Of a stretch of DNA of 64,000 nucleotides, positions 49,763 through 59,635 are shown piece after piece. Below the pieces are notes generated by a model that was not told the DNA's origin, ran no database searches, and saw nothing but the letters and a program-made list of their open reading frames with translations. This DNA comes from Macrostomum hystrix (Eukaryota > Platyhelminthes > Macrostomidae), in contig CATNEN010000008.1 of assembly GCA_950097015.1 (NCBI GenBank), positions 4,376,501 to 4,440,500 on the forward strand. The letters are read 5' to 3'. The position numbers and the translations under genes were made by a program. Position 1 is the first letter of the stretch, and every line of letters starts with the position of its first letter.

Positions 49763-49805
49763 AAGGACCACTAGAAGAAGATTTGCTCTTCTTCTAGTGG
49801 TCCTT
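49763..49805. mobile_element. Perfect 19-bp inverted repeat (foldback element or its solo ends)
   Basis: AAGGACCACTAGAAGAAGA (49763-49781), a 5-base loop, then its exact reverse complement (49787-49805). The arm matches the ends of the larger foldback at 30626-30787. As RNA it would make a very stable 19-bp stem. Confidence 0.8.
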
Positions 49806-52297
49806 GATTTTTCATGTACACACATTACTCGCAGCTCAGCGGCAAGACACATAAAAAAGAATTTTAGTAATCGAAAATAAATAAATAACTTATTTTTTTA
49901 TTAGCTTTAAATTAAAATTGTGTCTAAATTTTGTTACAACTAACGTGTCTTCGCTCGCGAATTTTGATTTGCTCTAAATCGGACTAAATTATTAGAAATG
50001 ACAGCGCTTCAAACTGATTCCATTTTCATCTGAAGATAGTTTTTTGTCTTTGGATACATGATTTAATGATTTTATATTTGGTACTTTTGTCAGAGGGTAC
50101 ACGTTCGTGGGCACCTATTTTCTCAAGCAATTGTCTCATATGCATTTGTTGATGTAATTTATTTATGTGCTCGCCATTGCCATGGCCCACACGTCTTCAA
50201 GTTTATGTCGTATTTGCATTTATGCTCATGTTCAAAGTTTTAAAATCATATTTTTGTGCAAATCAGTTAAATTCAGTCTTATAACCTCAATTGAGCGCTA
50301 CATATTTATGGTAACATTATCCCTTTGATATGATTCTGTGCTTCCTGACCTTAGTTATAAACAAAAAATAGTGTGATTTTTATAAGGGCTTTAGTCAAGA
50401 AATTTATGAATAAAACAACAGATGGCTAATTTATTCCTGAAGATAATTTTTTAAGTTGTAACATTTTTGGAATTAAATGAACTCTACTGGGCTACTGGCC
50501 ATCAATTACTATTAGGCCTACTTTTAAAGTAAAATTAGTAGCAGAGCTTTTGAAGTAGAGTAAAAACTGCTTATAAAATTTTATATAAAAATTGGAATCA
50601 AGATCTGTTCTCAAAACCAAAAAATAGTCAGTTAGCTAAACAAAACCTTTTTCCTTTTCCAATATAGAAAGAATATAAAAATGTGTGGACACAAATTGTA
50701 GGGCCTATGAGGAAGGAATGTCGCATGGGGATAATTTTTCCAGATGGGATATTGAATGGGGATAATTTCTCCACAAGGGATGTACATGTAGGTTGACTTT
50801 GATCTTAGACCTGAGTCTTATGAGACCTAGTACCTTATTAGGGTTTCTATGTTGAGTGTCTCATTAATAAAATGTACATTTTGGCATCATTTGTGGGGAA
50901 TTGTCATTGAAATTTTCCTACTCATTTAGCTTATAAGCTGTAAAATGTAGTACTTGTGTTTTGAGATTTTGTACTTTAAGTTCACTATTTGGGGTTGAGG
51001 CAATTTCCTATTTTTAAATTCTTTTCTTCCTAGGTCTATTTCAAGCATTTTGACAGTATTTCAAGTTATGAAAAGCAACAGTGACACACCAAAATTGAAA
51101 CAAAGTCATGGGAGTCAAATAAATGCTAGTTGATGGGATAGTAATGGGCAATCCAGTACATAATTTGGCCAAATTGCCTGGTAGGGAATTGCCAGTGCCA
51201 CATGAGCCCTGTCATATTAACCTTTTGCAAGTCCTGTAAGCCTAGCATATATTTTCATAAATTTGCAACTGACTCAACATTGGTATCCACAATGCTGGCG
51301 TAGGCAATAAAAACATTCTATAGAATTGCACAGCAGGCCATAGGTAGCAAGCCACTTGATACATGAGTCAGTCTCCCTAGTGAGGACCAGTAGCTCTGTG
51401 TGTTTGATGTTCAATTCACAGAGCTCATTGGTGGGCCTCAGAAGGTTCAATGATAAAATGTGGTGCCTGAGTTTATCCAGCCATAGTTAGCTGAAAATAT
51501 GGAAAAAATAATTTAGAGTGGGAAACTAGGAAATTTTCTGGGGTTGGTATATTTCTTCAGTGCTAGTGTCAAGCAAATATGAAAGACTTTAATGACTAGG
51601 TCTTGTCTAAGGCAGATAGTTATATAATATGTTTTAACATTTTCTTCTCTGGCTAAGTTTCATTTAGCTCACTAGATAGCAGAATCTTTATAGAGAAAGC
51701 TTAACTCAATGGTTGCAAAGCTGAACATTAGCTAATTTAAGCCAAAGTATGAACAGTTGAATTTTGGCTTAGATTTTTTCTATATTCTCTCTGGCCTATA
51801 ATTTTGGTTATTTATCAAGCTTTTTTGCAGAACGATATTTTCTTTTAATAATCATTTAAAACAAGTATTGTGTCATATTTATAATTTTGGCATGTTTGAT
51901 AATTCTGTACATTGAGTTTTGTACTCATTCTACTGATATTCTTACATGGAACAAACTTTATTAAATACATAGGAAAAATTAATCGTTCATAATTATATTG
52001 CATCCAAATCATAATTCTGTCACTTGATGTCAATGGCAATTTTGACAATTTGTTAAGCCTATACCAATAGCACTATTGTCATTTAATCTATTGATTTATT
52101 CTCTAATAGTTATAGATGAAAAACTATTAAAAATCATTAGTTACCATTTTATTTTGAATTTTTCTTTGTTATTGCTATAACAAACTAAGTTTGTAGCACT
52201 ATAGTCTCGAGTTAGTCCTTACTACTACATTAAAATTGTTGTAATGTGTTATTAAGTGGCTAACTAAAAAAATAAAATAAAATCAATAACTCAATGT
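49806..52297. other. Long AT-rich gene-free stretch
   Basis: About 2.5 kb with no exon-like frame, no array and no clear SINE. A weak tRNA-like B-box candidate (GATGTTCAATTCAC, about 51405) is not enough to call an element. Confidence 0.5.
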
Positions 52298-52303
52298 TTT
52301 TAT
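52298..52303 (-). terminator. Candidate poly(A) signal of the SLC22-type gene
   Basis: AATAAA on the minus strand, 183 bases beyond the stop codon. Confidence 0.4.
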
Positions 52304-52485
52304 TGAATAGAATTATATTTGAAATCTTTGAGAAATTATTAAATCACTATAAATTTTCTGATTGCCAATAAAACATATATAAGAATGACATGCGAGTTTA
52401 AATATATTCTGGGGGTTGTCAATCACAGTTTTTACATGTTGTGATTAGTGGATTATTGAAGTTAGTCTTTTAGCATGCAGTAGCA

Positions 52486-54228
52486 TCATGCTGAGTCATC
52501 ATTTTCTAACTGTGTCGCACTAGTCTCCATGGCAACAGCAGAGTCAGCATCAGCAACCTTGGCAGAGCCTGCACAGAATTGGAGGCGACCGCCGCCACTT
52601 TGCACAAACTGTTCACCATCGTAGATGGTCTCTGGTAGAGACTTACCAACTGTCTCTGGTAAAAAGTAGATTACTAGACAGGCGAGCAATGGCCCAACAC
52701 CGAAAATGACAAATGGCAGCGGGCCCCAGATTGAGCGAAGTGGTAGCAGCTGCGTGCTGAGAATCGCGCCCACCCTGGCCATGGTTGAGCCGGAGCCAAC
52801 TCCGGCGCTGCGAATCACAGTTGGAAATAATTCGCTGTAGTAGAGCCACACAGAGTCAAAGGCGACTGTAATACTTAGCTTGCTTAGGACGGCCAGTGCC
52901 ACATTCGCTGCCGCTGTACCGGCTGCGGACTGTTCGAATACGCCAACCATTGCTGCTAGGAACACGGCGGACGAGGCGAAGGACGCGTAGAGTACTGGCT
53001 TGCGGCCAACGCGACAGATTGATAATAGCATGCCTAGAAAGCGAGCTGGCACTTCTACAGCAGAGACTAGGGCCAAATTCAGGAAGACATCACCACCGAT
53101 AGAATCGGCACCCAGGCTGATGCCGTAGTAGGTCATGGACGCTGCGAACCAGTGCAGCCAGCTCAGTAAGGTGGCTCTGCGCAGTCCAGGCGTGCGAAAC
53201 AGATCCATTAGGTTGCCGGCTTTGGGATCACTGCCAGTCCCCGTTTGCTTTTCATTCGTGTAGATCTCCTGGGCTGCAAAATTATCAGGCAGGTTGTCAA
53301 TAGTGCGGTTCAGTCTAGCCGCTCTGCCAATGACAGCGTCGGCTCGAGCCACCCGGCCGGTGGTAACCAACCATCGGGCCGACTCGCCAGCTAATATTAA
53401 TAGCAGGTACAGCGGTATGCTAGTTGCACACAGCCACAGTAATTGGGCTTGATAGTTTCGCTCCAAATAGGCAACTAAAGTGACGGTGAATATGCCTAGC
53501 GACCAGCCTTGATTGATGGTGAAGCCCCACACTAGGCGGTGCGCCGAGTCCGTGCACTCAATAACAGCAGAGTAAAGCACTGTGATCAAACCTCCAGTGC
53601 CAACACCGGCAAGCAGCATAGCAACAGCGTAGAGCCAGTAGAATGGAGCTAGCCCTGCCATAGCGGTGGTCAGCGTCAGATGTGCCATGCTAATCAGACT
53701 GGCAGGCATTCGGCCAAACTTGTCTCCGATCATGCCGTACAGGCTGGCTCCAACGAGGAAGCCGGCAAAGAAACCGGTTGTAGCTAAATCAGCCAGGTAG
53801 CTATGTCCGCAGACCAAGCGAAATCGGCTTGCCACAGTCTCGGTGAAGATCGACCTATCGAAGGTCCAATCGACGCAGGCCAGATTGTCTAGCGTGCCAC
53901 CCGCCAGATTGGTGCAGTTGAGCGATACTCGACACTGGTCTGGCATAGCCTCAGCTGACCAACAGCTGGCCAGAAGTTCGGAGCCCACAGTGGCGTTTAC
54001 GTCGCAGTAGTGCTTCATCAGTGACGACCTAGCGAATGCGTGTGACAGTGTGACCATTCCGGGAAAGGCTTTAGCAAGGCTTAGACAGGCTAGCAACATT
54101 AGCTGATAGCGACCACTAGCTCCCAGTAGAGCAAGCAAGGCTTCAAAAGTGCGCGGTCGGCCTTCGGACGAATCCGAATTCTTTGCTGATGAATTCGACT
54201 CATTGTCTGACTCGCTTTTCACTGACAT
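52486..54228 (-). CDS. SLC22-type organic ion transporter (MFS), single exon
   Basis: 580 residues from the ATG at 54228; an in-frame stop lies upstream. SLC22 proteins are 12-helix plasma-membrane carriers for organic cations, anions or carnitine. Seen: a cytoplasmic Ser/Asp-rich N-terminus, helix 1 near 43-65, then a large Cys-rich extracellular loop with N-glycosylation sites (NAT, NCT). Family motifs follow: CVDWTFDRSIF at about 118, GDKFGR at 168-173, ESARWLVTTGR (usually ESPRWL), PTVIRSAGVG...MARVGA, and near the end LPETVGKSLPETIYDGE. Length is normal for the family. Substrate cannot be inferred. An acceptor-like GGCTCTGTCAG lies on the minus strand eight bases before the ATG. The lack of introns contrasts with the other genes and could reflect retroposition or intron loss. 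Confidence 0.93.
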   Translation of the reverse strand: MSVKSESDNESNSSAKNSDSSEGRPRTFEALLALLGASGRYQLMLLACLSLAKAFPGMVTLSHAFARSSLMKHYCDVNATVGSELLASCWSAEAMPDQCRVSLNCTNLAGGTLDNLACVDWTFDRSIFTETVASRFRLVCGHSYLADLATTGFFAGFLVGASLYGMIGDKFGRMPASLISMAHLTLTTAMAGLAPFYWLYAVAMLLAGVGTGGLITVLYSAVIECTDSAHRLVWGFTINQGWSLGIFTVTLVAYLERNYQAQLLWLCATSIPLYLLLILAGESARWLVTTGRVARADAVIGRAARLNRTIDNLPDNFAAQEIYTNEKQTGTGSDPKAGNLMDLFRTPGLRRATLLSWLHWFAASMTYYGISLGADSIGGDVFLNLALVSAVEVPARFLGMLLSICRVGRKPVLYASFASSAVFLAAMVGVFEQSAAGTAAANVALAVLSKLSITVAFDSVWLYYSELFPTVIRSAGVGSGSTMARVGAILSTQLLPLRSIWGPLPFVIFGVGPLLACLVIYFLPETVGKSLPETIYDGEQFVQSGGGRLQFCAGSAKVADADSAVAMETSATQLENDDSA

Positions 54229-54236
54229 CGTTCGGT

Positions 54237-54668
54237 CTGACAGAGCCAAATCGGTTCGGAAAGTTTACTTTCACTTTTCGCTTTCAAGAGAAGTGCCTTA
54301 ATTAAATACGCTTAACTGTATTCCCCTTAGTCTGTGCCCTATCTTATCTTGCTACAGGCTTTGAAAAGCTAAAGATAGGCTTTTATTCGAACTATTTTAA
54401 ATATCAGCTTTGTACTTTTTCTGTTCAGTTCAACTTTCACATACAAGCCAAAGATTAGATTTCACAGCTCTCGCGCGATAAAAGTGTCTACAACGCTAGC
54501 TGCAACAGCAAGGCCTGTCTTTCAATTGATTAACTTTCACCGCAATTTACTTAAAGGCATGTACGAGCTGTTGGAGATAACTAGAAATTAATTTTGACTA
54601 ATTTTGAAAGTGAACAAGTAGAGGTCAAATGATTGTTCTAGTCTTCAAAGTAAAGCAAGACTATCTCG
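54237..54668. other. 5' flank of the SLC22-type gene
   Basis: No other feature recognised. Any promoter of the minus-strand transporter lies here or further right, but no TATA box could be fixed. Confidence 0.35.
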
Positions 54669-54910
54669 TTGTGAGAGATACAATTCAGACTACTGACAAC
54701 AGTAGAAAAGCAAAGACTTGGCTGCTAAACTCTCACATAACACTAAAAAATATCGCCATAAAAATGGCAAGGTTAAAAGAGACTTCTGTGCACACTAAGA
54801 GTGGTGGGAGAGGACTGTGTGTGGCTATGGCTGACTGACGAAGGCAAACAAGCCAGAAACCGGTCTCGGTCTGCCACCGCGAGGTTCGTTCCCCACTTTT
54901 AGTGTGTTAC
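54669..54910 (+). mobile_element. Unclassified dispersed repeat D (copy 2)
   Basis: Second copy of the 47978-48230 repeat in the same orientation. It ends about 10 bp before a family S SINE head. The B-box-like GAGGTTCGTTCCCC is conserved. Confidence 0.7.
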
Positions 54911-54920
54911 ACTCGTCTCA

Positions 54921-55308
54921 TGAGGGAGTGAGTAGCAGAGTGGTTGACGCGTTTGCCTCTCGCGCCAAAGTCCCTAAGTTCGATTCCGCAGCGAGGCCAC
55001 GTTCCGCATTCGTTTTGGGTGCAGCCGCGGAGAGAAGGCTTCGGGACTTGTCGTGCAATTTGCGCACTTAAGGGCCAACCTCCAAGGCATAGTGAAGTGT
55101 ACACTGCCTGACGATGAGAGACTCAGGGCAGATGTACTCACCCCTGTGTGAGAGCGTGCTTGCTTACGGTGTCTGTTTGCGTGTGTGCTGAGGAGTCAGC
55201 AGAATGGGCAGAATTGCCTCCTCGCTGGTTGCGGGTCTAGTGACACTAAATGATGTGTCATTACCCGCAGCCCTCCTGCAATTATATTTATTGTTATTAT
55301 TATTATCC
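54921..55308 (+). mobile_element. tRNA-derived SINE, family S (copy 4)
   Basis: Head GTGAGTAGCAGAGTGGTTGACG, shared body, and a 3' tail of TTA/ATT triplets (about 55280-55306). Like copy 2 it carries GTGAGT (54928-54933) where other copies have GTCGGT. It ends about 50 bp before the acceptor and start codon of the gene at 55363. Confidence 0.8.
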
Positions 55309-55362
55309 TGTCGGAGGAAAACCTTAGTCTCTTTAACAATGACTTAATGGATTATTTCAGCC

Positions 55363-57926
55363 ATGGACCGAGGACTGCCAACCGTTCTGGCTTCTGCAAA
55401 GCTCAGAGAGTCCTCCTTGTCTTCGTCGTCTATATCCTCAGATTCGATGGAGAGTCCAAGTCCGAGTTGCGATGTCCGACTGTCCATTCTGCACGGTCGC
55501 ATCAAGGCCGCCCTACTGCAGCACTGCATCAGCAGCTGCGGTCAGGCCGGCCAATTCCGAACTGGATTTGACGAGCTGCGACAAGTTAGAAAAAAAATGG
55601 TCAGCCAATTGCGCAAAGAACTGTTACGCAGCGGCTGCGCACAACAAGCGGACGAAGTAATGCGCATTCTCGGCCTGGCCACCTCCAGGGCGATTGCGGA
55701 GGCGGCCGACAGGCTAAACGGGCGCGGCTGGTCAGTTTCCCAGATCACGGAGGCGCTCAACCGCCTAGTAAGAAACCATTGTAACTTTGATTTTCATATC
55801 ATTGAATTCTGAATAGGAATTTATACCCAGAATTGTAAATGGAATTTCCCAACCCTAGGATTCAGAATGGGGTTTCCCTACCAAAAGATTTCAAATCGGA
55901 CTTCCCTACCCTTGGATTCCGAAAAAGATTTCCCTACACTAGGATTCCTAATTGGATTTCCCTACCCTAGGATTCCGATTGATATTTCCTAGGAGTCAGA
56001 AAGGGATTTCCCTACCCTAGGATTGTAAATGGGATTTCCCTTCAATATTATTCTAAATGAGATTTCCTCACTTGATATTCCAAACGGGATTTTACTACCC
56101 TACGATTCAAAAGCATGTAGGTTTTCTCTACCCCTGGTTCTAAATGGGATTCTTTAGCATTTAAGATTGTAAATAGAATTTCCATACCCTAAGATTCCAT
56201 ACGGGATTTCTAAGTTAAAATATTCTACTCTACGATTCTATATAGTATTTTTCCACCGTTTTAATTCCAAGTAGGATTATATCCTGGATTCGTGTTATAA
56301 TAAAATGATTTATGTGGTTTTTTAATTCCTAATAGACATTTCCTGTCCCAGTTTCCAAAGGGATTTCCATTTTGTCGAGAATATAAATTGGTGGTAGTGT
56401 TTTTTTGAAATATTTAACATTGCTAAATGAGGCCTTGTTATCCCACCTTTCGGCAGATATCCCCCATCCTAATCGACCTTGGCGTACCTGATCACGACGC
56501 CATATTGAGCATCAGCATGCCGGTGCTGTCAGTATCGGCTCATTCCCGGCCCTCCTTTATTGTTTCCCAACGCTCGCTGCCGGCCAATCACGCCTGGAAT
56601 CAGCCCGAACTCATGCGCCTATTGCACCCATTCGACGAGTTGCTCACGCTGCGCTGGACTCTGGCTGGCGCCGCCCACCTGCCCGACGGCCTCCTGCGAC
56701 CCGAGTTAATCAGCCAGCTGGGCAACCTGGCAACCAGGTCCTGCCGCTTGGCCGCCGAGAGATTTCCCAGCCAGCTGACCGACTGTCTTGGCAGCCTGGC
56801 CCTCGCCGGCTTTGTCAGGCTGGCTGGCACGCCGAGGTCTCCTCGGGTGTCGCTCTGCACCAGTCGCTACGTGGCCGACACGCTTTGGCCGGCCTATCGC
56901 CAATTGCTGGCCTCCTTGACTAGCAAGCACGTCGCTCCCTGGGCTGGCGCGGCTCTGTGGCAGCGTCTAGCGGACGCCGATGTTTGCTCGATGGTTGCCA
57001 CGGTGCAGGCTCGGCTAAAACTGTACGCCCATAGCGGAGATAGCGCAGACGCCAAAGCGGATGCTACTAGACAAAACGGCGGCGACCGACGTCATCGACA
57101 GTCAGCAACGCCGCCTACGTCGACAAAACGAAAATTGTCGCCTACGTCTATCAGGGAATCAGCGACCAGGTTAGTTTAACTTTTAGTTTATAAATGTTTT
57201 CGAAAAAAACGATGAGAGTAGCCAATCCTATATTTTAACTATGAACTGCTTCGTCATACAATTAGGCCAGGGGTTCGTCAAACTCCAACCCGTTGCCCAT
57301 TTCAACACCTATAGTATCCTGTCTCATCTGTCTCTCATCTGAAGATGGAAACTCTCATCTCTTCCCGGTCTTATCTCTCCCATGTCTCATCTCTCCCCCG
57401 TCTCATCTCTCCCCTGTCTCATATTCCTACAGTTAATGCGGCCCGCTGTCGTCTTCTCTCTGGTTCTCTCCATGGCCCGCACGCTAATAAGTTAGCTGAC
57501 CCTGAATTAGGCCTCACGCAAGCCAGTTCATTTCCAATTGTTAATCTTGCTTTACACCAAACGATGACAATGTTTCCATGACAACGATCTTCACTAATCG
57601 AGTCTGTAGCATCTATTCTTATTGTGAGTTGTTGTCATTGTCGAGTTAAAAGACAATTCAAATCGACTCAATTGATTAGGCCCAGAATCAATCGGCTATC
57701 GCCAAGCCAGCGACCAAACCTGAGACCAAAAACAGTTCAGCCAGCGCGGAAATCAGCGGCGACATCGCGCGACTCGTCCGACTCTGACACCGACGCCGGC
57801 GCATTCAAAGTCGAGGATTGTTGGTACGCCGGCGCTGAAGGCAACCGTGACGACGGTGACGCAGTCGGAGACGGTGCGGGCAACGACAGTAAGGCTCGCT
57901 GCGACGCCAAGCGAATCTATTTCTGA
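55363..57926 (+). CDS. Uncharacterised protein (3 exons)
   Basis: Exons 55363-55767, 56457-57169 and 57680-57926 join in phase 0 and phase 2 to give 454 residues. I do not recognise the family. The N-terminal 30 residues are Ser-rich (SSSSISSDSMESPSPS). Residues about 36-135 look helical, with a Cys/Gln/Arg mix (QVRKKMVSQLRKELLRSG). Residues 136-330 are Leu/Ala-rich and probably globular (LLRPELISQLGNLATRSCRL). The C-terminus is basic, then acidic and Asp-rich (SRDSSDSDTDAGAFKVEDCW). No signal peptide or membrane helix is evident. Frame, codon composition and three matched splice phases support a real gene. TTATTTCAG ends at 55360, two bases before the ATG, so an upstream leader exon or trans-splicing is likely; a further coding exon upstream is not excluded. 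Confidence 0.78.
55840..56350 (+). repeat. Degenerate minisatellite in intron 1 of the uncharacterised gene
   Basis: Units of about 28 bp built on GGGATTTCCCTACCCTAGGATTC, badly decayed after about 56040. Fills most of the 689-bp intron. Confidence 0.8.
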
Positions 57927-57969
57927 TGGCGCACAGTTTCGGTGCTGGTTTGGTTGTCAATGAAACGCA

Positions 57970-58130
57970 GCTTGTAGCCCAACCGTTAGAGCTTTGGATT
58001 CCTGATCGAGAGGTCAGGAGTTCGATTCTCATCTCAAGGGAAATATTTTGTGTCATTACGAAAGGCACTTGAATTCCCAAGTGCTACTGTTCACACAGCT
58101 GTAAAACTTGACTAATCCATGGACTGCCTG
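57970..58130 (+). mobile_element. tRNA-derived SINE, family M (copy 3)
   Basis: A box TAGCCCAACCG (57975-57985), an anticodon-arm-like stretch, and B-box-like GGAGTTCGATTCTC (58017-58030). Then comes a GTGTCATTACGAAAGGCACTT version of the family motif. It begins about 45 bp after the stop codon of the uncharacterised gene, so it probably lies in its 3' UTR. Confidence 0.65.
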
Positions 58131-58180
58131 GCCAGTCGTAGACAGTCGTAGACAGCCGTAGACAACCATTCATAATACTT

Positions 58181-58599
58181 CCCGCTAAAAATAGGGATGT
58201 TTCTTTGGGTGATTCCAGTTGGAATCTGCGGTTTTTCCAGAAAAAGAAACAGCCGAACGCTGGAAACATACCAATCGGATGATTCCATGCTTAGAATCTA
58301 CCCAACTGGGCGTTTTCTCTGTACTTCTTGGTGGCGAAATGGAATCACCCAAAGAATCCTCCAGTTCGGAAGATTCCATGCTCAGAAACCGCCGAGGAAT
58401 CGCCCGTAAATAATTCTCTGGTTGTCCCATGGGCCACTGGTTCGGGTGATTCTTCGGCGGTTTCCGCACAATTTACGGTTACATCGGCTGCTTCTTGGGT
58501 GGTTTCTTTAACTCTTGCGAGATAGGGGGGATTTTGGTAGATTCCACTCCTATTTTGCACAAAAAACCCGCCGAAGAAGCAGCCGATTTTTTTACAGGG
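58181..58599. mobile_element. MITE-like element nested at the SINE 3' end
   Basis: About 419 bp with related ends: CCCGCTAAAAATAGGG at the left, and CCCTGTAAAAAAATCGG on the complement of the right end. Inside are inverted segments such as CGGCTGCTTCTTGGGTGG (about 58478) against CCGCCGAAGAAGCAGCCG (about 58569). No coding capacity. The ends fit a non-autonomous DNA transposon; no family is assigned. Confidence 0.5.
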
Positions 58600-58912
58600 T
58601 AATAATAACACTAGACCCGCAACCAGCGAGGAGGCAATTCTGCTGACTCCTAACCACACACGCACTCAGATACTGTACACAGGCATACGCTCACACAGGT
58701 GTGTATATCTGCCCTGACTTTCTCATCGCCAGGCAGTGTACACTCTCACTGTGCCTTTGAGGTTGGCCCTCAAGAGCGTAAATTGCATGACAAGCCCCCA
58801 AGCCTTCTCTCCGCGGCTGCGCCCCAAATGAATGTGGCCTCGCCGCGGAATCGAACTTAGGGACCTTGGTGCGAGAGGCAAACGCGTTAACCGCTCTCCC
58901 ACCGACCCCCTT
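58600..58912 (-). mobile_element. tRNA-derived SINE, family S (copy 5)
   Basis: Reverse-oriented full head (complement of CCGCTCTCCCACCGACCCCC at the right) and body, with a short ATTATTACCC tail at the left. The 13-bp direct repeat follows directly at the 5' end. Confidence 0.8.
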
Positions 58913-58925
58913 GTAGACAACCATT

Positions 58926-59635
58926 AGAAGCGACTGGCTGTAGATCTGGTCCACCTGGGCTAGGTGTTAATTCTATTGCCGTCCGTCATTCGCAATTAAC
59001 TCTCCTGTCATAGGGTAACTCCGGTTGGGAGGATTATCGCTAAATTCCTTCTCGTATTTTATTACCTGAAGGTTATTCGGAATAATTATTAGCAATCTGA
59101 GCTGTCAAAAGGTTAATAAATAGCCCTTTTTAAATAAAATAAGCAATAGTGCCTCACACGGTTAGTACTTAAAATTGCGCACACCTCCACTGGTTTTCAT
59201 TCGAATTCTTATTCTGTTTTTAGTCGTTTTTACTGTCAATGATTCAATTATTTTCTTATGCATTTTTCTCCTAAAAGACTGTTTGCTGTTTTATTTAGCT
59301 ACAATTTTCAATTATGTAAAAATTAATTTTTGGAATTACTTTTTAGCAGTCGCAAACCGCTTGTTCAGTTTTCTTTGTATATTAAGGCTCAAATCAATAA
59401 TTCATCTCGAGCACTTTGATATTTGCTATATTTTGACACTTTTTATCTCATTTAGAAGTGAGTGCCTCGCTGTTTTAACTAGAATCGTAGCAGTAAATAT
59501 AGCTAGAATTGTAGAAATACTCTGACAGGCTGGAAACTTGCCATAGTAGTATTTCGCGAGTAGCTGTATAATTCTGTAATCGCAGAAAGAAAGGTAGCTG
59601 AAACTTTATCAGAAAACGAGAAGAAATTTAAGCAG
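58926..59635. other. AT-rich spacer
   Basis: A 116-codon open frame at 59175-59525 is AT-rich and hydrophobic by composition only; not called. Confidence 0.45.

Larger units (their letters stand above)
58158..58925. repeat. 13-bp direct repeats flanking a nested insertion
   Basis: GTAGACAACCATT occurs at 58158-58170 and 58913-58925, enclosing the MITE-like element and SINE copy 5. The right copy abuts the SINE 5' end, as expected for a target-site duplication. Confidence 0.75.
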
